DNA of 30,692 nt from positions 1 through 30,692 of the forward strand of contig JAAMXP010000902.1 of NCBI GenBank assembly GCA_019693395.1. Direction: 5' to 3'. The stretch's first letter is position 1. Each line of letters starts with the position of its first letter. Both the position numbers and the translations under genes were made by a program. This DNA comes from Ettlia oleoabundans. Lineage: Eukaryota; Chlorophyta; Chlorophyceae; Chlamydomonadales. Under the pieces are notes generated by a model. That model was not told where the DNA came from and ran no database searches. It saw nothing but the letters and a program-made list of their open reading frames with translations. This document shows, piece after piece, positions 21,297 to 30,692 of the stretch.

Positions 21297-23119
21297 ATGG
21301 CTTTAGGTTCAAGCGGAAAATGGACAGATGCACAAACGTTCGCGATGCTCGGCTCCGGGCTCCGAACGGCTGCTGCTCTTGAGCGCAGGCCGGGGCTTCA
21401 GTTGCTCCAAACCCATCCTGCCCCTTCTGCCAGCCTTTGGATCAACTGCGCCCCTGGCGGCGCGCGTGATGATGCTCGGGCAGCTCTTGCAGCGCAGGCA
21501 CATCACCTGCCGCCAGCCTTTTCACTGGCGGCTGCTCCCTCTCCAACCCCCACTGGTCGACCTCCTGTGCTGGACATTGCGGGGGGAGGAATGTGGTTCT
21601 ACTGGAAAGCAGGAGTGATCAACTACCTGCAGCAGCATGGGTACGACCTAACCAGGGTCCGCCTGCACGGCTCCTCAAGTGGGGCCATGTGTGCGGTGCT
21701 GGCAGCCTGCGGCGTGGATCTTGAGCGAGCGGCAGAGCGGGCCAGGGAGGTTTTTACGGAGCATGGTGTGCATGACAGGTTTGTGCTAAGCATTGCGTTA
21801 AATTGCTTCAGGAAATGTTGTAACCGACATTGCCGTGTGTTTTGCCGCAACGCTTTGCTGGACAGAGTGCCACCGCTTCATTGCACTCCCGCAGCTGACA
21901 ACATCTCACTATTCTGCCCCATCTTGGCATTGTGCCTTGCAGGCTGTTTGGGTTGCTGGGTGTGTGGGGCTCCATAGCACGGCTTTGCCTGGATGAGCTG
22001 CTGCCTGAAGATGCCCACACGCGGTATCGCCGCTGTCTTGCAACCACCTTTGTGATAGAACCTTCACCCCTTTGCTTTGCCTTTGGTGCCAGGTGCAACG
22101 AGGCAGTGCACTCAGAACTCCGACCAGAAGCACTCAGCTGCACAGCTCAGTATCAAGCGTTGCGTATTTTTGCTAAATCTGCTGCAGGTGTACGGGCCGT
22201 GTGCGACTGCGGATTACTGCATGGCCCTCGCTGCAGCCCGTCTTCCTGGAGCGCTTCCACTCTAAGTCTGACCTCATAGATGCATGCTTGGCGTCCGGCC
22301 ACCTCCCTTTCTTGCTGGATGGCCGCCTCAGTGCCACAGTCAGGGGTGCGCCTGTGCGATGCTTGTATGTAGGCAACAGCTGGATGGGCGGGTCGGCTCT
22401 CCAGCACAGCCTGTTGATTGGTTGCTGACCCTGCTTTCCTGCTACTTTCTGCCTGGCAGCGAGTAGCAAATGAAGGCCCACCTGCATGCCCTGCAACTGC
22501 TGCTGCAGGCATGAAGGCAATGGATGGTGCGTTCTCCCGCTGGCTGTCGGAGCTGCACCAGCCTGGTGGCATACGCCGCCTCTTTAGAGCCATGACCGGC
22601 TCTGGCGCAAGAGAATCTAGTGCTACTGCCACCAGCATGGTGCAGTCAGCTGTTCAGCAGAGAGGCAGGCAGCCTCAAAGCCTCCTGCCGCTTGTCCCGC
22701 AGCGTGAGGAGCCTGCTGAGCATGCTGCGCCTGCCTTCAAGCTGGACCACATCTTTGATGAGCAATTGGGGCCTCTCAGGTGCGTCTGATATCTTATCAT
22801 CAGCATGAGTTGCTTCAATCAGCAGCTTTCAGGAGAATACTGGTTGATTTGCTGCAATCTTTTCTATTAAGCAGATCCATTGGTGCATCTGAAGCACCAA
22901 TGGATTTGAGCGGTCCAAAAAGTGGGCGCAGATTCATGCATTGCACATGTCGCCACACGCACATGTTTTGTTTGCAGGCTGAGGTTTGGCGCTGTGCGGC
23001 TGCGCAGCGCCGAGGGGCTGCAGCAGCTGGTGCGCAGCGGGTTTGAGTATGGCCAGCGGCTGCACTCGCAAGGAGTGTGGACGGCATGGCTGGCTGGGCC
23101 AGCGCTTCGCCAGCAATAA
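21297..23119 (+). CDS. patatin-like phospholipase (5 exons, 377 aa)
   Basis: Patatin-fold enzymes hydrolyse acyl esters of membrane lipids with a Ser-Asp dyad. Exons: 21297-21778, 21943-22023, 22188-22345, 22509-22779, 22978-23119; phases agree and the total is 1,134 bases. The Gly-rich oxyanion loop is AGGG at 95-98 (VLDIAGGGMWFYWKAG), the nucleophile motif is GSSSG at 125-129 (Ser127), and the second catalytic element is DGA at 246-248 (GMKAMDGAF). Between them are DELLPEDAHTRCTGRVRLRI and SKSDLIDACLASGHLPFLLD, which fit the plant and algal patatin-like family. The first 90 residues are Ala/Pro/Ser-rich and unrelated to the fold, so they could be an organelle transit sequence. I saw no TGTAA soon after the stop. 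The donor at 22346 was preferred over one at 22369 because only the former keeps the DGA motif in frame. Confidence 0.9.
22872..22908 (+). repeat. perfect inverted repeat (hairpin) in intron 4 of the patatin-like gene
   Basis: ATCCATTGGTGC at 22875-22886 and its exact reverse complement at 22894-22905 flank a 7-base loop. Outside these, a G-T wobble and two Watson-Crick pairs extend the stem to 15 pairs. It lies wholly within the intron 22780-22977. Confidence 0.85.
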
Positions 23120-23797
23120 AAATGACTTTTGGAAGTTACCACACTTAATCTTATACTCTTCAGGCGCTGTGCACGGTAACTTCCACCAGTATATAGGTAG
23201 CGTTTTCATACTGTTCAGTACTGCCATCTTTCCCGCTTGAACTGACCACTCTCTTGCCAATGCCATTGAACCATGATTCCTCAAATCATTTTGGCTTTTT
23301 TTGATTGCTAGCCATGGAATTGCTAGCAATGTCAACACATGCCCTTTTGCCCGTTCCGTTGCTGGCATCCTAGCACCCAGCGGACACATATGTGCCTTCC
23401 AACGCAACTAGTCGGCATTCCGTCTGTAGCGCCTGACATTGTTGCAGGCTCTTGGTGGCCGCTTCTTCAATTCATGCTGACTTTAAGATAATAGGCTTGG
23501 AGAGGTGAATACATGGATGTACACAGAATGAAGAAGGGTTGGGTGTATGTGAAACCGTATGCGCCCAGCCAACCTGTGAAGGAGGCTGTGTTGCATACTT
23601 GTCATGCGACAATGTGCCATTGTAGCTGCATGGGACATGCGCAGTTTTGTCTCTCATGCAACTCAGTCGATCAAAGTGCGAGATCTGGGCTCAGGTAGCT
23701 TGTAGGGCCCAGCTGCCTGCCGCCAGCCTGTCGCCACGTGGACATGTCCCAAAAAGCCCAACGCGCCTCTAGTTCCTGCCTGAGCAGTTAAAACGCC
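23120..23797 (+). other. intergenic region after the patatin-like gene
   Basis: About 680 bases, AT-richer than the flanking exons, holding the 3' UTR of the patatin-like gene and the promoter of the next. Several short open frames are present but none has a recognisable motif. No TGTAA was found here, so the 3' end of the patatin-like transcript is undefined. Confidence 0.45.
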
Positions 23798-25673
23798 ATG
23801 CACTTCACCGACCCTGAGTTCCTGTCGGCCGTGATACCAGCCGCTCTCGCTTGCCTGTCTCTAACCGAAGCGCTGAAGGTTAGAACCGCTCATCTTGCCA
23901 GCATATGCATCGTGGTTGTCCGGTGGCGAATGGTAATGCTTGGGTCGTGCCGTTCTGCAGCTGTCCCAGACCTGCAAGGCGGTGAGGGCGGAGGTGGTTA
24001 CGGCGTGGCCACAAGCCAAAGCATTGCACCAAGTGCGAGCATTGGTAGTGGCCTCTTATGACAACGAACTGCTGCTCTTGAATCCAATAAATGGTGAGGC
24101 TAGAGAAGAGCTGCTGGGTGATTTGCAAATGGACAGCCGGCGTAGCTGTCTGGTGCCGTCGCAAGCTTGGAATCAATCGAGGTTTGAGCTAACTGTGCCG
24201 GTTGGGCCCACTGCAGGTTTGCTGGAAACGCGTGTGCCTGTCGGGCCAGTTGAGGTGGACGATATGGCTTGGCCCACTGAAGTGGCGGTAGATGTAGGCT
24301 GCAAGCGATGTTGGGTGTCACAGCACAACGTGAGGCAGGCCAGCTTGGTATAGCGCTTGCAGTTGTCCGCTGGCCATGCAGTTTTCCTAGACTATTTGCC
24401 AGCTCAACTTGTGCAGGGCTCAAGCGTGTATGAGTTTTCGCTGCCGACACTTAAGCTGTGGCGGCGCTATGACGCAGCTGAGTTAGCCCCGCAGGATGCT
24501 ATGCCTGTGCAAGGACCTGAGGGCATTGAATTTTATGGTGGCAAGCTGTACACGGCATGGTCGCCACCAGGAGGGGCCTGCCTCACCACAACTGCTGTGC
24601 TCGCACCACAGCACCCTGCTAACGGCTTTACAGCGCCGCGCTCAGCGTGCCAGGTGCCAGCGGGCGAAACCTGGGTGTTATGGGGCATGCGTCGCAGCCC
24701 AGATGGGGCCCTCTACGCAGCCGCAAACCCTGAGTATTTGTCCATCAAATATACCGATAAGCCAGCAGAGCCAGGGCTGGGCATGGTGGTTCGTGCACCA
24801 GTGGATGAGAACGGTGCGTAAGCAGCCTGGCAGACCAGCCAAGCAGCCCATGCCTCTCTGGTGTGCTCCTCACTGAAGTCCCTTGTGGCCATTTGGTGGC
24901 GGAAACAGGTACAGAAGGTACGGAACGATCGGGTTCACAACCAGTGCTGTTGCATTACCTGTGCCCTGCAGGGCAGCTGACAGGAGAGCTGGTGCCATTT
25001 TGCGGCGGCGGCCACCTGTCCCGGCCCAGCGGCTTGTGCTTTGATGGCAACGGCAACCTGTATGTCACACACATGGGCTGCCAGGTGCTGCTCCAAGATG
25101 ATCATATGCTCGCACAACACACATTCAAATGGTTAGATATTGTGAACCAGCAGAGCATGTTCTGTTGAATGCTCGTAGGTCCTCAAGTACCAAGGCCCAC
25201 ATGATGAGCAACCAGGGCAGTTTATGGCTGCCTTTATTGATACTACTGAACCGGATTGTTTTGTGGCGACACGTCATCAGGCCAGCGGTAATAGAAACTT
25301 GCGGCCGCGTGAACACCAAGAACGGCTGTCGCCTGACCCGCAGGCAAGCACTGGCCGTGCATGTTGCTTGTGTATCTGGGGCTCCTGTCCTCCCTGCCGT
25401 TTTGGTACGAGCCTTGCTGCAGGTAACCGTCTTATCTGCACGTGCTGCACACCGCAGACCATCCATCCTTGCCCAATGGATATTTGCTGGCACCGCGGCA
25501 TCTTCTACATCACCACCCACAGTGGCGGTAGGGGCAGCAGGAACCATGGCTGCCTCAGCTTGTGGGATGAGCAAGGGCAGCTGCTGCGAGCGCATTCTCT
25601 AGCTTCACACCAGCATCCCAACGGCCTGGCTGTGTACTCGCTGACGCATGCAGTACACCCAGCACAGCTCTGA
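23798..25673 (+). CDS. F-box-like protein with NHL/SMP-30-type beta-propeller (7 exons, 398 aa)
   Basis: Exons: 23798-23878, 23961-24093, 24217-24329, 24417-24813, 24972-25084, 25179-25287, 25423-25673; phases agree and the total is 1,197 bases. Residues 1-45 (MHFTDPEFLSAVIPAALACL, then LTEALKLSQTCKAVRAEV) resemble an F-box, the SKP1-binding element of SCF ubiquitin ligases. The rest carries recurring blade-like strands: WPTEVAVDVGCKRCWVSQHN, GPEGIEFYGGKLYTAW, MRRSPDGALYAAANP, RPSGLCFDGNGNLYVTHMG and HPNGLAVYS. Such NG-L-V and D-G-LY patterns are typical of NHL or SMP-30/gluconolactonase-type six-bladed propellers. No metal-binding catalytic set is evident, so a substrate-binding role is more likely than an enzyme. 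The junctions around exon 4 and exon 7 are the least certain, and the F-box call is tentative. Confidence 0.72.
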
Positions 25674-26184
25674 CCCGTCCACTGCAAAAAAGGTTTCCCC
25701 ATGAGCCTAGAAAATCAAGCCCGTGTTGTTAGAGCAGCACATGCTGCAGGAAACAACCAGCATCATGCGATGGGCCAAGCTTTTAACGCCGCCATTGCAG
25801 GATGTAATGCTGTGTGACTGAAAGCCGGCAACAAGGTTTGCCATACTCCCCCCAGCAGAAACATATGGCAAGGAAAGGAACAATTCTTGAGTTGCAGGAT
25901 AGGTTCATAGTCCAATGGATTGACTCTCTGACTTACTTGCTATGAGGAATAAGATAAAACAGGCGGCATGAGCAAAAGGACTCTTTTTGCTCGGCTGCCA
26001 CCCAATGCCAGGTTGGCGGGCTGACGGGGCAAGATCACCCGCCCATCCTTACCTGAACAAGCAGGCGGACGTGCGGCGCTTGACTTTCACTCAGGAAAGC
26101 AGTCTTTTTGTTCCATTCCACAGCGCTTCGACCGCTAACTCACCAGTCTCGGAAAGCGCAGGAGACACCCGAGCAGCGACAGGG
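25674..26184 (+). other. 3' UTR of the propeller gene and upstream region of the prolyl-hydroxylase-like gene
   Basis: Beyond the polyadenylation signal near 25805 the sequence becomes AT-rich to about 25990, as expected of a promoter. From 26005 it is open in frame with the downstream gene, so its last 180 bases could be coding if the earlier ATG is used. Confidence 0.5.
25803..25807 (+). terminator. polyadenylation signal (TGTAA) of the F-box-like/propeller gene
   Basis: TGTAA lies 130 bases after the stop codon at 25671-25673 and is the first plus-strand copy downstream. Confidence 0.55.
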
Positions 26185-28209
26185 ATGCAACACTCGAAAA
26201 GTTCGCAGTCACGGGATGCAAAGCTTATCAGAGGCCGTAGCGCTCAAACCCTTTCAACATGCCAAGCCGGCGCAACGGCAGCGGCGGCGGCGGCAGCACC
26301 ATGGTTGCGGCAGCGCCGACGTACCTCTGGCACCTCGCCTTGCGCCATAAGCAGCACCAGTGGAACCAACACCAGCGCACCTCAACTACAGTCACTACAA
26401 TTGCAGCATGCCGGCAGCGCCGCCAAGCTGCATACGGCAGGACCCAGCAGTTCGGGCGGCAGCTCTGCAGCGGGAACTCCCGTAGCTCCAAGCAGCGGCA
26501 GTACCTCGCTTTGGCCCTACCCCTACATAGACGAGCGCTTCCCAGGGCTAGAACGGGTGCATGAGGAGCCGCCGGTGTTTGTGGTCCACGATTTTCTGTC
26601 GGAGCAGGACTGCCAGCTCCTGCAACGCAGCGCAGAGGCAAGACAGCTGCCAGACTTGCAGTACGATAATGCGGTACTGATAGATACCCATCGCCTTGCC
26701 CCACTCCTGCTGGTGGTGGCTGCTGGTGCCGGCTTTGACTGCTGGCATGCATTGTCGGACGAAGGCTTGGTCAGCGGGGCACTGACGCCTGCAGCAGTAG
26801 CAGCCGCGGCATGTCCAGCGCTGCTTCGCTGGGCTGCGGGCATAGGGGTGCTGCTGGCTGGGGCATTGGCGGCAGCCAACTGGCTGGTGGGAGGCAAGGT
26901 GTTCACAGGTGAAAAGCAGTGTTAAAGGAGGTAGGCAGTGCTTGTAAACACAGAGATCATTTGCAAGCCGCGATTTTCATATTAACACTTCCATGCCTCC
27001 AAACCGCAAGTGCCCTCAGCGTTGTGAACATCCCTGCTTATCGCCTGGTGTACCCTGCATCCCACACTTTGCACCTTGCAGGCACCAAATGGACTGCTGC
27101 CGGACTGGACCCAGCCCACCCCGCGGCCCCCGCCTTTGCGCACTTTCTGGCCCGAACCTGCGCCCTGCTGGGCACGCCTGTTGACAGGCTGGAGCCTCCC
27201 ACAGTGACACGGTACCACAGGGGGCAGTACCAGCGAGTGCACTTTGATGCAAGGCCTGACGGGGACCCTGCTGGGCTGCAAAAATTTCTGGAGGTGGGCT
27301 GCCAGCCTATCACAAACTTTGGCTGTGGTTGTGACTGGGAGCCTGGCTGTGGGGGTGATACAAGGTGCCAGAGTATAGAGGCAGATACCAGAGGCGCTTG
27401 TTGTTTGCCAAGCTGATTATGGCAGACGAACATGCTGCTTTGAAAGCATGGGGTAGCTTATGTTGTGGGACAGCAGGCACACAGCCAGCCGTGCAAATGG
27501 GTAATGAGGCATGCGGGGTGGGCAGACCAAGCTGTTAAACGCCAGCGCTCCATTGGCCTGTCTTGCTGGAAGCCTGCAGGGCCGTGTGGTAGGGTATCGT
27601 GATTGCCTTGGCAAGCTTGAGAAAGTCGCATCACGTCCACGCTCATGCATCCTCGTACCCCTCCTCCTTTGATGCTCACCTTGGCATTGCAGGCAGGTGG
27701 CCAGCGCCTGGTTCAAATCGTGGTCTATCTCAACTCCCTTGCCCCGGAGCAGGGCGGCGGCACTCGCTTCTATCACCCGCTCCTGGGTGGCCTCACTGTG
27801 CAGGTGGGTTAACTTACACAGGCTGGAAGGCAGCTTTCAATCTTCAGCTGCACGCCATGCAGCCTTCAATCTGCAAGCGCAGCTGTATGGCAGCTGGGGT
27901 TGGCCTCATGTTCTGGCCCTGGTGCCTCCACAAATGGTTATGCTTTTCAAGTTAGCTCCTAATGCCATGCGTCTCATCCACTTCTTAATGCAGCCCCAGC
28001 GAGGGGACGCCCTCGTCTTCTTCCCTGCTTATGCCGACGGCCGCTTTGACGAGCGAATGGCGCACGCCGGGCTAGCGGTTGAGTCTGGAGAGAAATGGAT
28101 CATCAACACCTGGGCATGCCAGCGTTCGGTGCCAGCAGCCGTCACCCAGCTTCATCTTCCTGTTGTTGAACCTGCTGCAGCAGCACCAGGCAGCAGGCAG
28201 GCACATTAG
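26185..28209 (+). CDS. prolyl-4-hydroxylase-like 2-oxoglutarate/Fe(II) oxygenase (4 exons, 420 aa)
   Basis: Probably hydroxylates a protein proline using iron, 2-oxoglutarate and oxygen. Exons: 26185-26908, 27082-27293, 27693-27803, 27994-28209; phases agree. The iron ligands are His295 and Asp297 (QYQRVHFDARPDGD) and His373 (RMAHAGLAV), and the 2-oxoglutarate-binding Lys is Lys383 (SGEKWIINTW). VVYLNSLAPEQGGGTRFYHP and RGDALVFFPAYADG are the conserved strands of the double-stranded beta-helix. The first 110 residues are Ser/Ala/Gln-rich, perhaps a targeting region. A hydrophobic insert at about 171-236 interrupts the N-terminal helical part. I chose the ATG at 26185 for its G at -3; an in-frame ATG at 26005 would add 60 residues. 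I do not know the substrate; cell-wall hydroxyproline proteins are one option in algae. Confidence 0.88.
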
Positions 28210-29321
28210 ACCTGTGCGTTGCATGGTTTGGTAGGGGTGGGATTGTCACTCAACCCAGGGCTTCTGGATATTTTCCATATCCTTGTCACACCCATGTGAC
28301 GCCCAATAGGGCCCGTTTGATCATCCATCTAATACAGTCTTGCATTGCTAGAGTTTTTCCTTCAACAAATGTCTTTCATCACAGCACCCTCCCCACACAT
28401 GTCCTTGTTGCCAAGATGAGTTTTGATCGATCGATAACCTTGACTGTTTCCAGATTTTTGTTGCTGAGCTTGATATTGGCGTTTTGAGCTGCCAGCTGTT
28501 GTTTTCAACGTTTGTTTCAGCGTCGCGTGAAACTTTGTACCTTTGCCTCCCCATATGCTGCTGTTGTACCTGCCGTTGTCAGCTTTTGCTTATGTCACCC
28601 AAAAGTGCACCCCATCTGCCACCCCTTGTGACTCACAAGCCCTGCGTGTTGTAAGCCATCGGAAACTTCACCTTTATCATTAGATTGAGGTACAGGGCAT
28701 ATTAGATCGCTGCAAAGATGTTGTGTCTTCCTCCGATTGTCCACTGAAGGGAGAGGAGAAGAGCTGAAGCACAATCACAGTGCATTGGAGCTCAAATGAT
28801 GTCAGTCATAGGTTTAATGGCAAGGGTGATTGAAGTGCCAGCTTCAAGCTGGCGACAGGCACCCAACAAGTGAAGGGTGGTCAAAGAACAGCAGCAGGTC
28901 AAAGTCAAAGGTTACCAGCTGACAGTTGCTGGCAACCCAGGGGGAAAGCAGCAAGAGATGGATGGGGATGAGCGGCCACGGCAGCTTTTGCTGCAGGGCT
29001 TACTGCTACAGGCCTGAACTACATGCATAGGAGGTGCTGCATACAAACAGTAAGCCTGCAAATGGTGTGGGTGCAATGCTTCACTTGTGCGGAAGATAGC
29101 AAGCGTTAATGGAAAGAGCAGCAGGACGGTCAGTGGGAGTTAAGCAGTTGCCCACAGAAAAATGAAAAGTCAAACTGGTCAAGAAAATGCCAGCCCCCCT
29201 GGGAGACATGCATGGGGGAAAAACAACAATTGAGCCAACGCCACAAGCTCGCTTTTGAAACACAGCCATGCACAATGGCAACGGAAATAGCGGCTGTTGT
29301 CAACGGTCGCCAACCTAGGCC
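28210..29321. other. convergent 3' intergenic region
   Basis: About 1.1 kb between the stop codons of the prolyl-hydroxylase-like gene (+) and the CDCA7-like gene (-). It is AT-richer than the flanking exons and lacks any open frame with recognisable features, so it most likely consists of two 3' UTRs. A small inverted repeat (GCCAGC, 5-base loop, GCTGGC) lies near 28840-28856. I found no minus-strand TGTAA for the CDCA7-like gene here. Confidence 0.5.
28650..28654 (+). terminator. putative polyadenylation signal (TGTAA) of the prolyl-hydroxylase-like gene
   Basis: First plus-strand TGTAA after the stop at 28209. It implies a 3' UTR of about 450 bases, so a different, weaker signal could be the one used. 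Confidence 0.4.
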
Positions 29322-30645
29322 TCACTTGCGGGCGCGCATACCCAGGCGGGTGCTGGCACGAGGTGCGGGACCACCCACCACCCCTGCCTTGACTGCTGCC
29401 TTGGGACCGGCTGCTGCTACCGCGGCAGCATCGGCTGCATCTGTGACTTTCTTCTTGGCCGCAGAAGCCACCTGGAAGTAGGCGGTGACCTTGGTGGCCC
29501 GCTTGGCTGATTGCTGCTGCTGCTGTTCCGTAGGAGCAGCCTGGCCCCTGCCTGAGCGGCGAGGCGCAGCTGCGGCCGCCGTGGACATGGGAGTGGCTGC
29601 GGCCTTGGCCTTGGCTGCGTCTGATGGTGCTGCATGTTGCCTGGAGCGGGCAGTGGCGGTGGCTGCTGGCTTGGCTGAGCGGCGTTGTGAAAGAGGTGCC
29701 AGGGCCTGCAGTGCAGCAGGTGGATGGATAGCATGGCAGCCTGGTTCAGTGCATGGCAAGGTACAATGTTTCCACGCTGACGCGTTTGATACATGCATGA
29801 CGTTCATCCTGCTACTGACAGGCTGCAGATCATTGCTCACAAGCCACATACGCCTCACAGACTCGCACAGACCATGCAATAGCGCACATACCTTGACAGC
29901 TGCACAGAAGCTGGCTGCCAGCAGATGCCACCTCAGCGCGCGGTACAGCAGCAGCGCGGCGCCGGCGCATTCTGGCACGGCGGGAGCCTCAGCTGCAGCC
30001 GCATCCAGCTGCACTGCAGCTGCCACAGCGACTGGCTCTGCAGCTGCCTGCTCCTCCGCATCTAAGCCAGCAGCAGCGGCGGCAGCAGCAGCCACGGGGT
30101 CGAATGGCACATCCAGCCACGCGCCCCAAGCAGCCGCACGTTTGCGGGCAGCAATCTCTTCTGCGCTCTCTCCGGTTTGCTGATGCACCTGCAGGCAGTC
30201 GTGTGGGCGGGTAGGGCAACAGCCAAGCAGTTTGTGGTAGGCTTTCAGGAGAGGAGGATGTGGCAATATCAGTGGACTATGAGATCTCCAGCCAGCCAAA
30301 CATAAAATATGTCCACGTGATACAAGCTGACCCACCCTGACCATTACATGACAAAACCTCACCCACACCACACAACCATTAGGGACCGCACCAAACAAGC
30401 TGATCCATCACACAACACAAGCAATTCTCACCAGGTAGTCGTGCACGTTGTCAAAGCCTGCGGTGCGAGCCTGGTTGATGATCTGGTGGGTGGGCGCCAG
30501 GCCGGCGGCCTTACGGCACGGCCCACAGTTGCAGCACAGCTTGCAGCCATCGCCGCACGAGCCTCGGCAGCGGGGGCACACCCACTTGCCGCTGGCCTCT
30601 GCCTGCAGGATGTCCTCGCCGTGCCGGTTCTTCAGGCACAGCTTG
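29322..30645 (-). CDS. CDCA7: CDCA7-type zinc-finger protein, 3' three exons (5' end outside window)
   Basis: CDCA7 proteins are DNA-binding partners that recruit HELLS/DDM1-type remodellers to chromatin. Exons: 30645-30432, 30188-29892, 29705-29322; phases agree at both junctions. The first exon holds the zf-4CXXC_R1 domain: CLKNRHGEDILQAEASGKW, then VCPRCRGSC, an insert, CCNCGPCRKAAGLAPTHQI, and ARTAGFDNVHDYL. This matches the order in animal and plant CDCA7 (CLKNRYGED, WxCPxCRGxC, CRKxxGxxPTG, GFxxVxxYL). The following exons are Ala-rich, then basic (PRRSGRG, RLGMRARK), consistent with a nuclear protein, with a Gln run and TKVTAYFQ near the C-terminus. The acceptor at 30646-30647 shows that at least one more exon, with the start of the zinc finger, lies upstream beyond 30692. 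Confidence 0.86.
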
Positions 30646-30692
30646 CTGCACACAGGGGAGAACAGGGGGCAGGGTGCGGGTGGGAAGGGGGC

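Noticed and set aside
22346..22428. Extension of patatin exon 3 to the TGA at 22426-22428 or to the GTATGT donor at 22369
   Set aside because: Either choice puts the catalytic DGA motif of exon 4 out of frame. The donor at 22346 restores RGMKAMDGAF with correct phase.
25288..25422. Read-through of the last propeller intron (the frame stays open)
   Set aside because: The segment is Arg/Cys-rich and unlike a propeller blade, and the GGTAATAG donor and CTTGCTGCAG acceptor are both good and phase-matched.

Overview
This is a window of nuclear DNA from a green alga (Chlorophyta). The evidence is dense GT-AG introns of about 80-320 bases, moderately high GC, long Ala/Gln/Pro low-complexity tracts, TGTAA polyadenylation signals downstream of most stop codons, and a RINGLET-type homeobox-DDT protein of the plant lineage. 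I cannot fix the genus; a trebouxiophyte or a related core chlorophyte is my guess. There are no bacterial, viral or organelle genes and no recognisable transposon. A 5-base N run at 11152-11156 marks an assembly gap.

Layout. (1) 92-671 (+): the last two exons of an unidentified gene. (2) 1196-14146 (-): one 31-exon gene for a 1,878-residue RLT-like chromatin protein with homeodomain, DDT, HARE-HTH and WHIM-type motifs; it converges on gene 1, and the two 3' ends probably overlap near 915-960. (3) 14183-15250: about 1.1 kb with no gene I can support. (4) 15555-17913 (-): a 7-exon membrane glycerolipid acyltransferase. (5) 18658-20982 (+): cyclin C, 7 exons, divergent from the acyltransferase. 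(6) 21297-23119 (+): a patatin-like phospholipase, 5 exons. (7) 23798-25673 (+): an F-box-like/beta-propeller protein, 7 exons. (8) 26185-28209 (+): a prolyl-4-hydroxylase-like 2OG-Fe(II) oxygenase, 4 exons, with a hydrophobic insert. (9) 29322-30645 (-): the 3' three exons of a CDCA7-type zinc-finger protein whose 5' end lies outside the window.

The exon models were built by hand from reading frame, splice consensus and family alignment from memory. In every complete model the exon phases agree at each junction and the total is a multiple of three, so the internal structure is well supported. UTR exons and start codons are less certain.

The genes do not form an operon-like pathway. Two of them (RLT-like and CDCA7-like) are accessory factors of SNF2-family nucleosome remodellers in plants and animals, cyclin C belongs to the Mediator kinase module, and two others act on lipids. 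I found no clear case for a wholly new system. The most notable oddities are a tandem SUMO-consensus repeat in the RLT-like protein, extra cysteines in the CDCA7 zinc finger, and a membrane-like insert inside the prolyl hydroxylase fold.
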